NCBI RefSeq assembly: GCF_002797415.1 | Contig: NZ_KZ454944.1 | Location: 891,745 to 955,744, forward strand | Length of the DNA stretch: 64,000 nucleotides | Reading direction: 5' to 3' | From: Bacillus alkalisoli | GTDB taxonomy: Bacteria > Bacillota > Bacilli > Bacillales > Bacillaceae_I | Shown here: in pieces, positions 44,239 through 54,300 of the stretch | Layout of the letters: every line of letters begins with the position of its first letter | How positions within the stretch are numbered: the stretch's first letter is position 1 | The notes under the pieces: model-generated | Databases searched by the model: none | What the model was told of the DNA's origin: nothing | What the model saw: only the letters and a program-made list of their open reading frames with translations | Program-made: the position numbers and the translations under genes

Positions 44239-45312
44239 TTGAAAATTCCAACACAGCCATTCGCCTTAATGAAACTTGTGTACAAAAAAGTATTTCCGCT
44301 CGTTTATAAAGAGTTAGACTATTGGAAAGAACGAGCGGCAGCTATTTCTGATGATGAGCTACGAAAACAAGCACTTGCTAGTATTGATTCAAAAACATTT
44401 CATTGCGAAGGTGGGGCAATACTGGCATTGCTAGCACAAGAAAATATCGAAGAAAGTATTAAGTTTATTGTTGCTTACCAAACAATAAGCGACTATCTGG
44501 ATAATTTATGTGACAGAAGTACTTCACTTGATCCAACGGATTTTCGAGCATTACATGACTCTATGTTAACTGCATTAAGTATTGATAGGAAGCAAGAAAA
44601 TTACTATCGTTTTCGTTCTGAACAAAATGATGGTGGATACCTTTTTGATTTAGTTGATACTTGTCAATCTGTCTTAAAGAAGAACATACACTATGCCAAA
44701 ATTAAACCTTATTTACTGGAACTCGCACAATATTATTGTGACTTACAAATACATAAACATGTAAAAGAAGAAGAAAGATTACCGCGTTTGCAATCATGGT
44801 TTAACGAACATAAACAAAACCTACCACCAATGGAATGGTATGAATTTTCCGCTTGTTCTGGTTCTACATTAGGTATTTTTTGCTTAGTTTCTAACAGTTT
44901 TCAGCCTTCATTTACAGATCGATGTGCGGAAAAAATTATGGCTGGCTATTTTCCTTACATACAAGGGTTACATATATTGCTGGACTATTTTATTGATCAA
45001 GATGAAGACATAGAAGGCGGCGATTTAAATTTCTGCTTTTATTATTCAAGTGAAAAGAAAATTCTTGAAAGACTTCAGCACTTTTTAGAAAAAGCGGACG
45101 AGTATACAAAAGGTTTACCTTATGAGAAATTTCATAAGTTAATTAATCGAGGTTTATTAGCGGTTTACTTATCGGATGAAAAAGTTCAGGGGAATAAAGA
45201 TATTTCTACTATTGCAAGAAAGATGATTCGTTCTAGTGGCGGAACAGGTTATTTCTTTTACATAAATGGAAGAGTTTATCGCACCGTTCAAAAATGGAAA
45301 AGATCTTCATGA
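44239..45312 (+). CDS. ytpB: Tetraprenyl-beta-curcumene synthase YtpB
   Basis: 357 residues, TTG start with AAGGAAGTG upstream. DUF2600 family, an all-helical terpene synthase that cyclises C35 heptaprenyl diphosphate to tetraprenyl-beta-curcumene, a precursor of sesquarterpenes. Its substrate is the same side chain used by MenA. The acidic motifs YQTISDYLDNLCDR (about 76-89) and LLDYFIDQDEDIEGGD (about 250-265) are the likely metal-diphosphate sites. A signal peptide is absent. Confidence 0.9.
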   Translation: MKIPTQPFALMKLVYKKVFPLVYKELDYWKERAAAISDDELRKQALASIDSKTFHCEGGAILALLAQENIEESIKFIVAYQTISDYLDNLCDRSTSLDPTDFRALHDSMLTALSIDRKQENYYRFRSEQNDGGYLFDLVDTCQSVLKKNIHYAKIKPYLLELAQYYCDLQIHKHVKEEERLPRLQSWFNEHKQNLPPMEWYEFSACSGSTLGIFCLVSNSFQPSFTDRCAEKIMAGYFPYIQGLHILLDYFIDQDEDIEGGDLNFCFYYSSEKKILERLQHFLEKADEYTKGLPYEKFHKLINRGLLAVYLSDEKVQGNKDISTIARKMIRSSGGTGYFFYINGRVYRTVQKWKRSS

Positions 45313-45372
45313 TTTAAAGGGGGCTATATAAAAGTCTTTGTTAGATTTAATAATATAGTGAAGTCTGTTCAA

Positions 45373-45612
45373 GTGCCGGTGGTGTGGCCGACTCCTGCGG
45401 GAGAGGGCAGGCTGGTGAGACCCCACAGAGCCCTTGGGCTCGAGGAGGCTCACCGCCTCTACGAAAAAGTAAGAGCGGCTCGTTCAGCTCCGACTAGTAT
45501 AAGACAGGGACAGCTTGAGGGTGTTTTTTGCCCTCGAGTTGGCCATGGCTTATACTCGAGGAGCTAGCCGCTTGACCTAGACACCCGCGGAAAGCGGCCA
45601 CACCACCGGCAC
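45373..45612. repeat. GC-rich palindromic element, copy 2, with a nested second palindrome (240 bp)
   Basis: Perfect 18-bp inverted arms GTGCCGGTGGTGTGGCCG (45373) and its complement (45595-45612). On the minus strand the core shows the same blocks as copy 1: CTTTCCGCGGG, AGCCTCCTCG, CTGTGGGGTCTC and CTCCCGCAGGAGT. Between the first two blocks an extra ~110 bp is inserted (about 45473-45580), itself an imperfect palindrome (AGCGGCT..AGCCGCT outer, CTTGAGGG..CCCTCGAG inner). The open frame at 45358-45567 is not a gene. Confidence 0.8.
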
Positions 45613-45635
45613 GACTTTTAATTTCTAAACTACCT

Positions 45636-46208
45636 TTATTTTTTTTCAATTGCAATAACAAATGGTGGATCATTTACTTGATTTAAGAATCGATATTGCA
45701 ATACGCTTGCTTGTTTTTGGTCTAGTGAACTAACGTAATGTAGAAGGTGATCTTTTTCTAGCTTTCCTTCTGGATGTCCATGATATACAACGATCACAAT
45801 AATTCCACCGCTAGCCATCGCATTTAATAGTTGTTCAATAGCACTTACTGTACTTTCTGCTACTGTAACTATTGATTTATCTCCACCAGGTAAATAACCT
45901 AAATTAAAGACAGCACCTTTAATATTTCCAATATGATGCTTTGTAACATAGTTTAATGCATTGCTATGACTGTCTTGAATGAGCGTAACATTTTCATCAC
46001 TCATTTTTTCCTTTAACAGATTCTGGGCAATATGGATTGCTTCTTTTTGAATGTCAAATCCATACACATGGCCAGTTTTTCCAACCAATTGTGATAAAAA
46101 ATGTGTATCATTACCATTGCCAACTGTCGCATCAATCGCAACGTCACCTTCTGACAATGAAAGTTGTAATAATTTTTTACAGTAAGGTAATACTCTCTCT
46201 AACTTCAT
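45636..46208 (-). CDS. ytqB: tRNA wobble-uridine methyltransferase YtqB/MnmM
   Basis: 190 residues. Class I SAM-dependent methyltransferase: AIDATVGNGNDTHFLSQLVG (motif I), VYGFDIQKEAI (acidic SAM residue), FNLGYLPGGDKS (NPPY-like catalytic motif) and a VVYHGHPEGKLE loop. B. subtilis YtqB has been identified as MnmM, which methylates nm5s2U34 in tRNA to mnm5s2U34. It follows ytqA by six bases in one operon. The tRNA assignment is from knowledge of the family. Confidence 0.88.
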   Translation of the reverse strand: MKLERVLPYCKKLLQLSLSEGDVAIDATVGNGNDTHFLSQLVGKTGHVYGFDIQKEAIHIAQNLLKEKMSDENVTLIQDSHSNALNYVTKHHIGNIKGAVFNLGYLPGGDKSIVTVAESTVSAIEQLLNAMASGGIIVIVVYHGHPEGKLEKDHLLHYVSSLDQKQASVLQYRFLNQVNDPPFVIAIEKK

Positions 46209-46214
46209 TTCAAC

Positions 46215-47177
46215 TCAACCTTTTTTGAAAAATTTCCCTTGAAAGCTATTCCTTCTAAGCAATTCTGCATCAATGCTATTCATTACTTCCCATTTGTTTA
46301 CACTCCACATCGGTCCAATCATTAAGTCAATTGGTCCATCACCAGTAATTCGGTGAACAATCATTTCAGGTGGAATTACTTCTAATTGATCACAAACTAA
46401 GTTTACGTATTCTTCTAGTTGTAAAAATTGTACCATCCCTTTCTCATATTGCTTTACCATAGGTGTTCCTTTAAGTAAATGTAGGAGATGGAGTTTAATC
46501 CCTTGTACATCGAGTTTTGCTACTTCTCTAGCTGTTTCCATCATCATGTCGTAATTTTCTAGCGGTAAGCCGTTAATAATATGGGAACATACTTTAATGC
46601 TATGTTTCCGGAGTTTGTTTACTCCTTCTTTATAACAATCATAGTCATGTGCACGATTTATTAATAGTGCCGTTCTTTCATGGACAGTTTGAAGACCGAG
46701 TTCTACCCATAAATATGTTCTTTTGTTAAGTTCCGCTAAATATTCAACTACTTCATCTGGTAAACAGTCAGGTCTTGTGGCAATGGAAATTCCAACTACA
46801 CCTTCTTGATTTAATACTGATTCGAACTTTTCTCGAAGTTCTTCAACAGGAGCATGTGTATTCGTATATGCTTGGAAATAAACCATATACTTGCCGTCTT
46901 TCCATTTTGTATGCATTTTATCTTTAATCGTATGAAATTGAGTTACTAAATCTTCTGTGCGATTACCTGCAAAATCGCCAGAACCAGCAACGCTACAAAA
47001 TGTGCAACCACCATGAGCAACAGTGCCATCACGATTTGGGCAATCAAATCCTCCGTCTAAAGCTACTTTAAACACTTTATGTCCGAATGTTTGGCGTAAG
47101 TGATAGTTCCATGTATGGTATCTTTTATTGTCAGAAGAATATGGAAACGCGTTTGGAATTTTTTGTAGATGTTTCAT
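46215..47177 (-). CDS. ytqA: Radical SAM protein YtqA (TIGR01212 family, MnmL)
   Basis: 320 residues from ATG 47177, with AAAGGATG upstream; the in-frame ATG at 47216 lacks a site. The cluster motif lies in DGGFDCPNRDGTVAHGGC followed by TFC, the C-x(n)-C-x2-C pattern of this Elp3-like subfamily. Other blocks: YFQAYTNTHAPVEEL, SIATRPDCLPDEVVEYL and WVELGLQTVHERT. It probably modifies the cmnm5 side chain of tRNA wobble uridine ahead of YtqB; recent work names it MnmL. The reaction is inferred from the family and the ytqB partner. Confidence 0.88.
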   Translation of the reverse strand: MKHLQKIPNAFPYSSDNKRYHTWNYHLRQTFGHKVFKVALDGGFDCPNRDGTVAHGGCTFCSVAGSGDFAGNRTEDLVTQFHTIKDKMHTKWKDGKYMVYFQAYTNTHAPVEELREKFESVLNQEGVVGISIATRPDCLPDEVVEYLAELNKRTYLWVELGLQTVHERTALLINRAHDYDCYKEGVNKLRKHSIKVCSHIINGLPLENYDMMMETAREVAKLDVQGIKLHLLHLLKGTPMVKQYEKGMVQFLQLEEYVNLVCDQLEVIPPEMIVHRITGDGPIDLMIGPMWSVNKWEVMNSIDAELLRRNSFQGKFFKKG

Positions 47178-47351
47178 AAGTTCGCATCCTTTTATTTGAC
47201 CTAATTCTTTAGCCATTTTAGCATTTAAACCGTCAATTTAGAAGTGCAGTCTATTGGATAAAAGTGGGTAGTAGTTTTTATGGAATGTATATAAGAAATT
47301 GGAGCAAAATAAAGGGGAACATGACATATCATGATCATTGAGGTGATACTT

Positions 47352-47615
47352 TTGGCAACAAGACAATCTGTAGACCATTTTATGCAACAATGTGAAGATA
47401 GTATAAAGTATGCAGAAGATCAATTTACAAGTGCACAAGCACAAGAGCATTACAATGATAGTGAATATTTAAATGCACAGGAAAAACTCGAAGAAACATA
47501 CAATGACTTAATGCATCTGTCAATGAGTTGTAATGCACAGCAAAGGGAACAATTAAACAGAATGCGTATACAATTACAACAACTTCAAAACGAAATGACC
47601 TTGTTAAGACATTAA
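47352..47615 (+). CDS. ytzC: YtzC-like small protein (DUF2524)
   Basis: 87 residues from TTG 47352 (MATRQSVDHFMQQCEDSIKY), with GAGGTGA eight bases upstream; ATG 47331 would overlap that site. Helical and Gln-rich, with LNAQEKLEETYNDLMHL and QQREQLNRMRIQLQQLQNEM, probably a coiled coil. It matches YtzC of B. subtilis. The function is unknown. Divergent from ytqA. A small frameshifted frame follows after 17 bases, then a terminator. Confidence 0.85.
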   Translation: MATRQSVDHFMQQCEDSIKYAEDQFTSAQAQEHYNDSEYLNAQEKLEETYNDLMHLSMSCNAQQREQLNRMRIQLQQLQNEMTLLRH

Positions 47616-47632
47616 AAGGAGTTGTAGTACAC

Positions 47633-47795
47633 TATGATAAAACGTTCCAAGCAAAACAATCCAGAACAAAAAACGAAAAATGGTGTGAACAACGTAGAAA
47701 TGGGACAAGAATATAATCCTGTGAAGGAAGTTAAGCAAAAGAACTTAAAAAAAGCCCAGCCAGTTCGTTCTAAAAACCATAGTGAAAATGAATAG
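47633..47795 (+). pseudogene. Possible frameshifted small basic protein downstream of ytzC
   Basis: AAAAGGAG (47613) precedes ATG 47633, but that frame stops after 25 codons. The +1-shifted frame from 47640 is open to TAG 47793 and encodes a hydrophilic, coding-like sequence (KRSKQNNPEQKTKNGVNN, VEMGQEYNPVKEVKQKN). The A5 run at 47638-47642 has one A too many to join ATG to this frame. Either it is a one-base frameshift, a sequencing error, or the 25-codon peptide is the product. A terminator follows at once. I do not recognise the family. Confidence 0.45.
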
Positions 47796-47802
47796 TGGAA
47801 TG

Positions 47803-47838
47803 TAAGAAGAAGGGTGTTTGTTGCCCCTTCTTTTAATT
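47803..47838 (+). terminator. Terminator of the ytzC unit
   Basis: AGAAGGG / CCCCTTCT stem followed by TTTAATTTT. Confidence 0.75.
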
Positions 47839-47904
47839 TTGCGTTTTAATGTGCAATGTGTCCAAAAGGTTTATTTGAAGATATACCTAGGTGAGGTATA
47901 TGAT

Positions 47905-48030
47905 GACTAGGTGCACGAAAAATCATTCTAGCAGCACAACATTTCTACTTTGGCGAACATGACCGAGCGTTTGGCGAACTAAATTTAGCTCTCGGCGCAC
48001 GATAATTATATCTAGGAGCACAATATCACT
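47905..48030. repeat. 21-bp-period repeat array, core GGCGCAC / GGCGAAC
   Basis: Related cores start at 47910 (GGTGCACGA), 47931 (GCAGCACAA), 47952 (GGCGAACAT), 47973 (GGCGAACTA), 47994 (GGCGCACGA) and 48015 (GGAGCACAA), all exactly 21 bp apart. It fills part of the 430-bp ytzC-yttB gap. The rest (48030-48222) is AT-rich with nothing I recognise. Confidence 0.8.
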
Positions 48031-48222
48031 AGAAAAATAGAGAATTTAAGGGGGAGGGTATACCTTTTTAATCATAATCACTCACTATTTAATACTAAGA
48101 AAAGAAGACGATTATCTTATATTTTTTGGTTAATAATGAGTAAATTATCATGATTCTTTGCAGAAATGAATATAAGTTAACTTGTCCCACTAATTCCTTA
48201 TTGCAACTTTCCTTAAAACGAA

Positions 48223-48253
48223 TTACAATTATTTTGGATTTCGAAATAATTGT
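48223..48253 (+). promoter_or_regulatory. Hairpin abutting the yttB ribosome binding site
   Basis: ACAATTATTT / AAATAATTGT, a perfect 10-bp inverted repeat with a nine-base spacer. It ends one base before AAAGGAGGG. It could be a repressor operator or an mRNA hairpin limiting translation. Confidence 0.5.
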
Positions 48254-48268
48254 AAAGGAGGGCTTCAT

Positions 48269-49474
48269 TTGAAGAAAATGCCGAAAGCCCTTTGGTTATT
48301 AATAATTGGAATGGCTATAAATGTTACAGGATCTTCTTTTTTATGGCCGTTAAACATGATATATATTCACGATATTCTTGGCAAGTCATTATCCGTTGCA
48401 GGATTAGTTTTAATGGTCAATGCCGCTGCTAGTGTAATCGGTAATTTAATCGGTGGGTATCTTTTTGACAAAATAGGTGGCTACAAGTCAATTTTATTAG
48501 GTATCCTTATAACGATTATGGCTCTTATCGGTATGACATTTAATCATGAATGGCCTTTTTACGTAATTTATCTAACGATTATTGGTTTTGGTTCAGGTAT
48601 CGTTTTTCCTTCTATGTATGCGATGGCTGGTTCTGTTTGGAAAGAAGGCGGACGTAAACCGTTTAATGCTATGTACGTATCCCAAAACGTTGGAGTAGCA
48701 GTCGGAGCTGCATTTGGTGGACTAATTGCGCACTATAGTTTTGATTACATATTTATGGCAACCACTGTTACGTATGTAATTTTCCTAGCAATTGCGGTAT
48801 TTGGCTATAAATCCATTCAATCGAATCCAACAAAACAAACTAGTGTTATTGACCAATCTGGCAAGATAAAAGACCATACAAAACTTTATGCGTTATTAAT
48901 TGTTTGTACAGGTTACTTATTATGTTGGATGGGTTATGTTCAATGGCAAACAACGATAGCAACTCATACGCAGTCACTTGGAATTCCGTTAACTCACTAT
49001 AGTTTGCTTTGGACGATAAATGGATTGTTAATTGTATTTGGGCAACCCATTATATCTTTTATAATAAAAAGGTATACGAAAACATTAAAAACCCAAATTA
49101 TTGTTGGGCTCATCATATTTATGGGGTCGTTTGCTATTATCGCTCAGGCACAACAATTTACAGCATTTGCTGTGGCGATGATCATCATGACGATTGGTGA
49201 AATGTTCGTATGGCCAGCAGTTCCAACCATTGCGAATGATCTCGCTCCAAAGGGAAGAGAAGGTTTTTACCAAGGTATTGTTAATAGTACAGCTACTGGT
49301 GGAAGAATGTTAGGTCCGTTCATGGGTGGAATATTAGTAGATATATATAATATGAGTTTTCTTGTAATTGTATTAATGCTATTGATTGTAGTAGCTATCT
49401 TTACTACCTTTGTTTATGATTACAAACTGAAAAGTCAACAAATGAGCACAAAGTTTTCAAAGAAAAGTGCATAA
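48269..49474 (+). CDS. yttB: MFS transporter YttB
   Basis: 401 residues, TTG start after AAAGGAGGG. About 12 membrane helices. Major-facilitator motif A appears as GNLIGGYLFDKIGGYKSIL after helix 2, and a related RMLGPFMGGI lies near helix 11. It resembles YttB of B. subtilis, a predicted drug or small-molecule exporter with unproven substrate. A perfect inverted repeat directly before the ribosome site suggests control. It closes with its own terminator. Confidence 0.88.
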   Translation: MKKMPKALWLLIIGMAINVTGSSFLWPLNMIYIHDILGKSLSVAGLVLMVNAAASVIGNLIGGYLFDKIGGYKSILLGILITIMALIGMTFNHEWPFYVIYLTIIGFGSGIVFPSMYAMAGSVWKEGGRKPFNAMYVSQNVGVAVGAAFGGLIAHYSFDYIFMATTVTYVIFLAIAVFGYKSIQSNPTKQTSVIDQSGKIKDHTKLYALLIVCTGYLLCWMGYVQWQTTIATHTQSLGIPLTHYSLLWTINGLLIVFGQPIISFIIKRYTKTLKTQIIVGLIIFMGSFAIIAQAQQFTAFAVAMIIMTIGEMFVWPAVPTIANDLAPKGREGFYQGIVNSTATGGRMLGPFMGGILVDIYNMSFLVIVLMLLIVVAIFTTFVYDYKLKSQQMSTKFSKKSA

Positions 49475-49484
49475 AGAATGTACA

Positions 49485-49517
49485 AAAAGGCTGACAATTG
49501 TCTGCCTTTTATTTTAT
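49485..49517 (+). terminator. Terminator of yttB
   Basis: AAAAGGCTGACA / TGTCTGCCTTTT stem followed by ATTTTATTT. Confidence 0.85.
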
Positions 49518-49567
49518 TTGTTGGTTCTTTTCGTAAATTTTGTTCTATTTAAAAGCTTTCGTTCTTC

Positions 49568-51091
49568 GGCATACCACCCATTAGCGTTGCATAACTGTAA
49601 AAACAATTGAATTAATTGGGGAATTTTACATCTAGTTTTTTATATGGGAAGCAAAAACGACAACTTCAAGCAAGAGTCGTGCTTGTTCCTATTTTTTGTA
49701 TATTAACTTTATTTGATTCTCTTTTTCTTACGTTTCTTTTGTTTCTCTACGATAAGCGCTACATTGCCATAATCATCTGGGTTTTTAGGTTTTTTAGGTA
49801 CTTTTTGTCTTCCTTTAGAAGTCTTGGTTGCCTTATGTTCCCATGCTTTACAAAAACATCCCATTGTTGGTGAATATACGTTCGAATATGCCTTAAAACA
49901 CTTAACATTGATATAGTTTTTAATCGAACCATTAAAGTTAAGATATTGGCGATCATCGCAATAAACATTTGATTCCAGATGCCTTGAGGCTTAGTGCTCC
50001 AAACCTTTACAAACCTTAAAGATTGTTTTATCCATTTAAAGAATAGCTCGATTAACCATCTATTTCTATAGATTTCAGCAATGGTTTCTGGTCCTAAATC
50101 CCATCTGTTAGTGGCTACTTTGTAGTAATTTCCCTCTTCATCAACGAATTCAACTATTCGAATAGGTTGCATTTTACCATTCTCACCTAATACTACTTTC
50201 GCATCTCTCTGGATAATTGATCCCTCTGGGACCTCAAACTCTTCTAGGACTCTTTCCACAATCTTATCTTTTTTAATACGGATAACAAACTTTATTTTAT
50301 TTTTTATCCATTCATTCATTCGAAAGCAATCCATGTACCCACGATCCATTACATATGTAGCATCAGAAACTTCAATTAAAACATCTCCGCCTACATGGTA
50401 TTGAACCTTTCCATTAGAAGGTTCAATACTATCAGGATAGTTGACATCTGGCGAAGCAACGATTAATCGTGTGTGCATCTTTACAACTGTCCATCCTTTA
50501 GTAACGTTTGCACCTTCAAAGAATAGCGGGAAGCTTTATGTGTGTCGAATCAACGATTCGAAGTCGATCTATGTTTGAAGGAAGTCCAGTCATAGACTTT
50601 GTATAGCAATTAAGTTATCCAACCAACTTCAAGAAGAGTTCCTGAAGTATAGTGGTATCAAGCTCATTAATCCTTCTACTTAATTGAGAGCTACTAATAC
50701 TATCGACATTTATATATTTCATAAGGTCTTTTTTTGCCTTCATCTTAATTGAAAACTCATTGTAAGAGTTCCATTTATCGAGTTGTGCAGTAACAAAGAT
50801 TTTGATTAGCGCTTCCGTAGTTAACTCTTAATTATAGTAGTTTAAAAGTGGACATGAAAATTTTTCAGTCGGTAACATCGACAAGCATCGACGTAATACA
50901 GTATTTTGAGATACCATATTCATAAGTTTTGGTGCTCCTTTGTAGAAAGTTTGTTTTCGGGAACAAACATCTAACATTTCTACAATAGGAGCATTTTTTA
51001 TTTTTGTCTACGAATTTTCTGCGAAAAATTTTCTTCACAGTAAACTACTTACAATATTTGTATGATGTGCAACGCTAGTGGCATACCACCC
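49568..51091. mobile_element. Decayed IS4-type insertion sequence with terminal inverted and flanking direct repeats
   Basis: The element is about 1.5 kb (49580-51079). The left end TTAGCGTTGCATA (49581) and right end TGTGCAACGCTA (51067-51078) are inverted repeats. The 12-bp direct repeat GGCATACCACCC flanks both sides (49568-49579 and 51080-51091), a length in the range of IS4-family target duplications. It contains one broken transposase gene on the minus strand. The retained duplication shows it inserted here rather than being rearranged in. Confidence 0.85.
49759..50923 (-). pseudogene. IS4-family transposase, inactivated
   Basis: It starts at ATG 50923 (MNMVSQNTVLRRCLSMLPTE) with AAGGAGCACC upstream. 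An in-frame TAA follows at codon 32 and another stop after ELFLKLVG. A frameshift occurs near 50520, between IVDSTHIKLPA and LFFEGANVTKGWTVVKMHTR. The intact 239-residue 3' part (49759-50478) keeps YVMDRGYMD (second catalytic Asp) and the Y-(2)-R-(3)-E-(6)-K signature in IYRNRWLIELFFKWIK. The first Asp is in IVDSTHI. At least three lesions mean no active protein. Confidence 0.88.
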
Positions 51092-51314
51092 TGGGGAGTC
51101 TTGTGCCGGCAGCGGAAATGACCGGACAACATTCATAGCTAAAAAAAACAATCTATGTGAAAACATCCTTTTTGTAAAAAATAGTACGAAAGAATATTAA
51201 AGATGCTGTCGAATAATAGGTATTATTATCTGAAAATTTAAAAAATAAAGGAAAATTTAGAATAGTGCAGAAATTTACTATGTACATAATTTATTTTAAA
51301 GGAGTGGTAAATGA

Positions 51315-54300
51315 ATGAGGAAGTATCGAAGTAGGAGAGGTTTTGCTATCATATTATCTGTGTTGCTTGTCTTTACGTCAATGGGTAACTTTGCAAGTGC
51401 TCAGTCAACAAGTAGTGTAAATATGATACAAAAAAATGTAAGAGACATATCAAAAGTTATTGATTCAGAAGTATTAAGTAGCTTCAAAATACAAGAATTT
51501 GTAGAAGTTTTAGTAGAATTAAACGAACAAGTTGAGCCAGAGAAAATAGCAACTATGGCCAAAGCACAACTAAGCAATCAAAGTAAAATAAAACCTACTC
51601 CTTATGAGCAAAACATGGCAGCAAAACACGCAGTTGTCCATGCACTTAAAACTTCAGCCGAGACTTCACAAAAACCCCTCTTAGATTCCATACAGCAGTT
51701 CCGTGATAATGGACAAGTTAAAGATGTGGAAAGCTTCTATATTATGAATGTAATCTATTTAAAAACTACGATAGAAGTAGTAGAAAACATAGCAAAAAGA
51801 CCAGAAGTAGCAAAAATCAGTCCTGATTTTACTATTGAAATAGATTGGCCTGAAATTTCAGTTGAAGAAATTAATAATAATGTACAACAAGCTATCAATG
51901 AATTAACAGTTACTCAAGGTGATTCTACGATTGAGTGGAATATTAACCGAGTAGAAGCACCGAGAGTGTGGAATGAGTTTGGTATTAACGGTAATGGTGT
52001 TGTAGTTGGAATGATTGATACAGGTATTCATTGGCAACATGATACGCTTAAAGAAAAGTGGAGAGGTTACAACCCTCTAGATCCAAACAATCCAAATCCG
52101 ACTGGTAACTGGTTTGATGCAATTTCTGGTCAAGGCATGCCATATGATATTGCATCCATTCCCCATGGTACACACGTTATGGGTACCATCTTAGGAGAAG
52201 GTCCAGATGGGAAGAATAAAATCGGGGTAGCTCCTGGAGCAAAATGGATTGCTGCAAAAGCATTCACTGCGCAAGGTGGACAAGCATCTCATCTATTAGC
52301 AGCAGGGGAATTTATGTTAGCTCCGAACGGTGATCCTAATTTAGCTCCTGATATAGTAAACAATTCTTGGGGTGGGGGATCTGCAAGAGATGATTGGTAT
52401 CGTCCAATGGTAAACGCTTGGAGAGCAGCAGGTATTTTACCAGTTTTCTCAGCAGGAAATTCGTATCCGAACACAGTTGGTACACCAGGTAACTATCCAG
52501 AAAGCTATGCTGTTGGTGCAACAGACATTAACAATAGAAGAGGTAGTTTCTCAAGTGTAGGGCCTGGACCTTATGCTGGTGACTTAAAACCTGATATAGC
52601 TGCACCTGGAGTAAATATACGATCTTCAGTTCCAAACAATGGATATGAGTCATGGAACGGAACAAGTATGGCTTCTCCGCATGTAGCTGGTGTTGCAGCA
52701 CTATTACGTTCAGTTGATGCATCCCTTTCAGTAGACGAACTAGAAGAAATTATGAATGAACATGCTGTTCCTTTAACAGATACCCAATATCCGAACTCAC
52801 CAAACTATGGATATGGAAGAGGGCTTGTAAACGCATATGAATCAGTGGCATCTATAGCAACTGGTATGGGAGGAATTAAAGGATCTGTATTAAAAGAAGG
52901 ATCGGATAATGAAAATCCGGTCATCGTGGAACACGAAGAGTATTTATATGGTTACAGAGGGCTAGATGTAACTTTGTCAGCAAGTGTTACCGATAATATC
53001 TCAGTAGTGAAAGTGGAATTGTTAGTAAGAGAAGATGAAAACAATCAATGGGAAACAGTAGAGATGGATAGAGTAATGGGTGATTATAGAGATGGTGTCT
53101 ACGCCGTTGCTGTTCCATTAGAATATGTAAAAGATCCTGGCTTTGAATATATGATAAATGCATATGATTTTAGTGGGAATACGGCTAGCACTGAAATTTA
53201 TGAGGTGGAAATCCTTTTTGGTATAAATCCAAATCATACGTTTGAAAGTGATTTTTCAACAGAGTTAGATGGACTTCTACTTTCAGGGGACTGGCAGTGG
53301 GGCAAACCGTCAGGGACTGGTGCACCAACCCAAAGAAGTGGAGAAAAGTTAGTTGGAACAAATATTACAGGTAACTACTCGGATAATTCCAATAGTTTCT
53401 TGCGATTACCACCTCTAGATTTGCGTGATGTAGACAATCCTACATTGTCATTTAAACACTGGTTTGATATTGAATTTATTCAAGATTATGGAAAAGTATT
53501 AGTAACAAATGACCTTAATAGCGGTGAATGGATGGAATTAGAACATTTCACAGGACGAGAGCGTACTTGGAATGATTTAACAATAGATTTAGAGCCATAT
53601 GCTGGGTCTGAAAATCCTGTATTTGTTGGATTATTATTTAAATCTGACGATAGAGTATCACATGCTGGCTGGTATATTGACCAACTTAAAGTAGAGAACG
53701 TTGCTAATGTTACAGATACTGTAGCAATTTCTAATGTAGCATCAAATGAAAAGATTCCAACAGACGGCTTGACTCTTTCACAAATGAAATGGAAGAACAT
53801 AAACGTATTAATAGAAAATAATCCTCCAGCTGGACTACCATTAGAAGCTATTGTTACAGTAGTGGAAACAGGTAGAACGGTCAAATCCAGTTTAGAAGAT
53901 GGGTCTTTTACTATTCTGCATCGTTCGACACCAGAAGGAGAAAGTTATACTATTAAAGTAGAGTCTTATGGTTATTATTCACAACTATTGGAGTTTACAT
54001 TAGAAGATGAGCAAATTATTGACAAGCACTTCTTATTAGAAGAGGTTCCAAGGGGCTCTATTTCTCTTGTTGCTATAAATTCAGTAACGAATCAGCAGAT
54101 AGAAGGGGCAAGAGTTAGAGTTGTAGAAGATGGAATGTTACCGATTGTTTATACGAATAGCAATGGCTATTATCAATTCGAAGAAGTGTTAGAAGGAGAC
54201 TATACAGTAAGTTTATCTTTACCAAACTATCATCCTAAAAATGTTAGGGTTAGTGTATCAGGTGGGGAAACAACAGAAATAGTAGTAGAGATAGATCCGT

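Noticed and set aside
45358-45567. 69-residue open frame with a GTG-type start
   Set aside because: It lies wholly inside the GC-rich palindromic element and reads its stem sequence.
49616-49873. Plus-strand 85-residue hydrophobic open frame
   Set aside because: It is the reverse of the IS left end and transposase 3' end and has no ribosome site.
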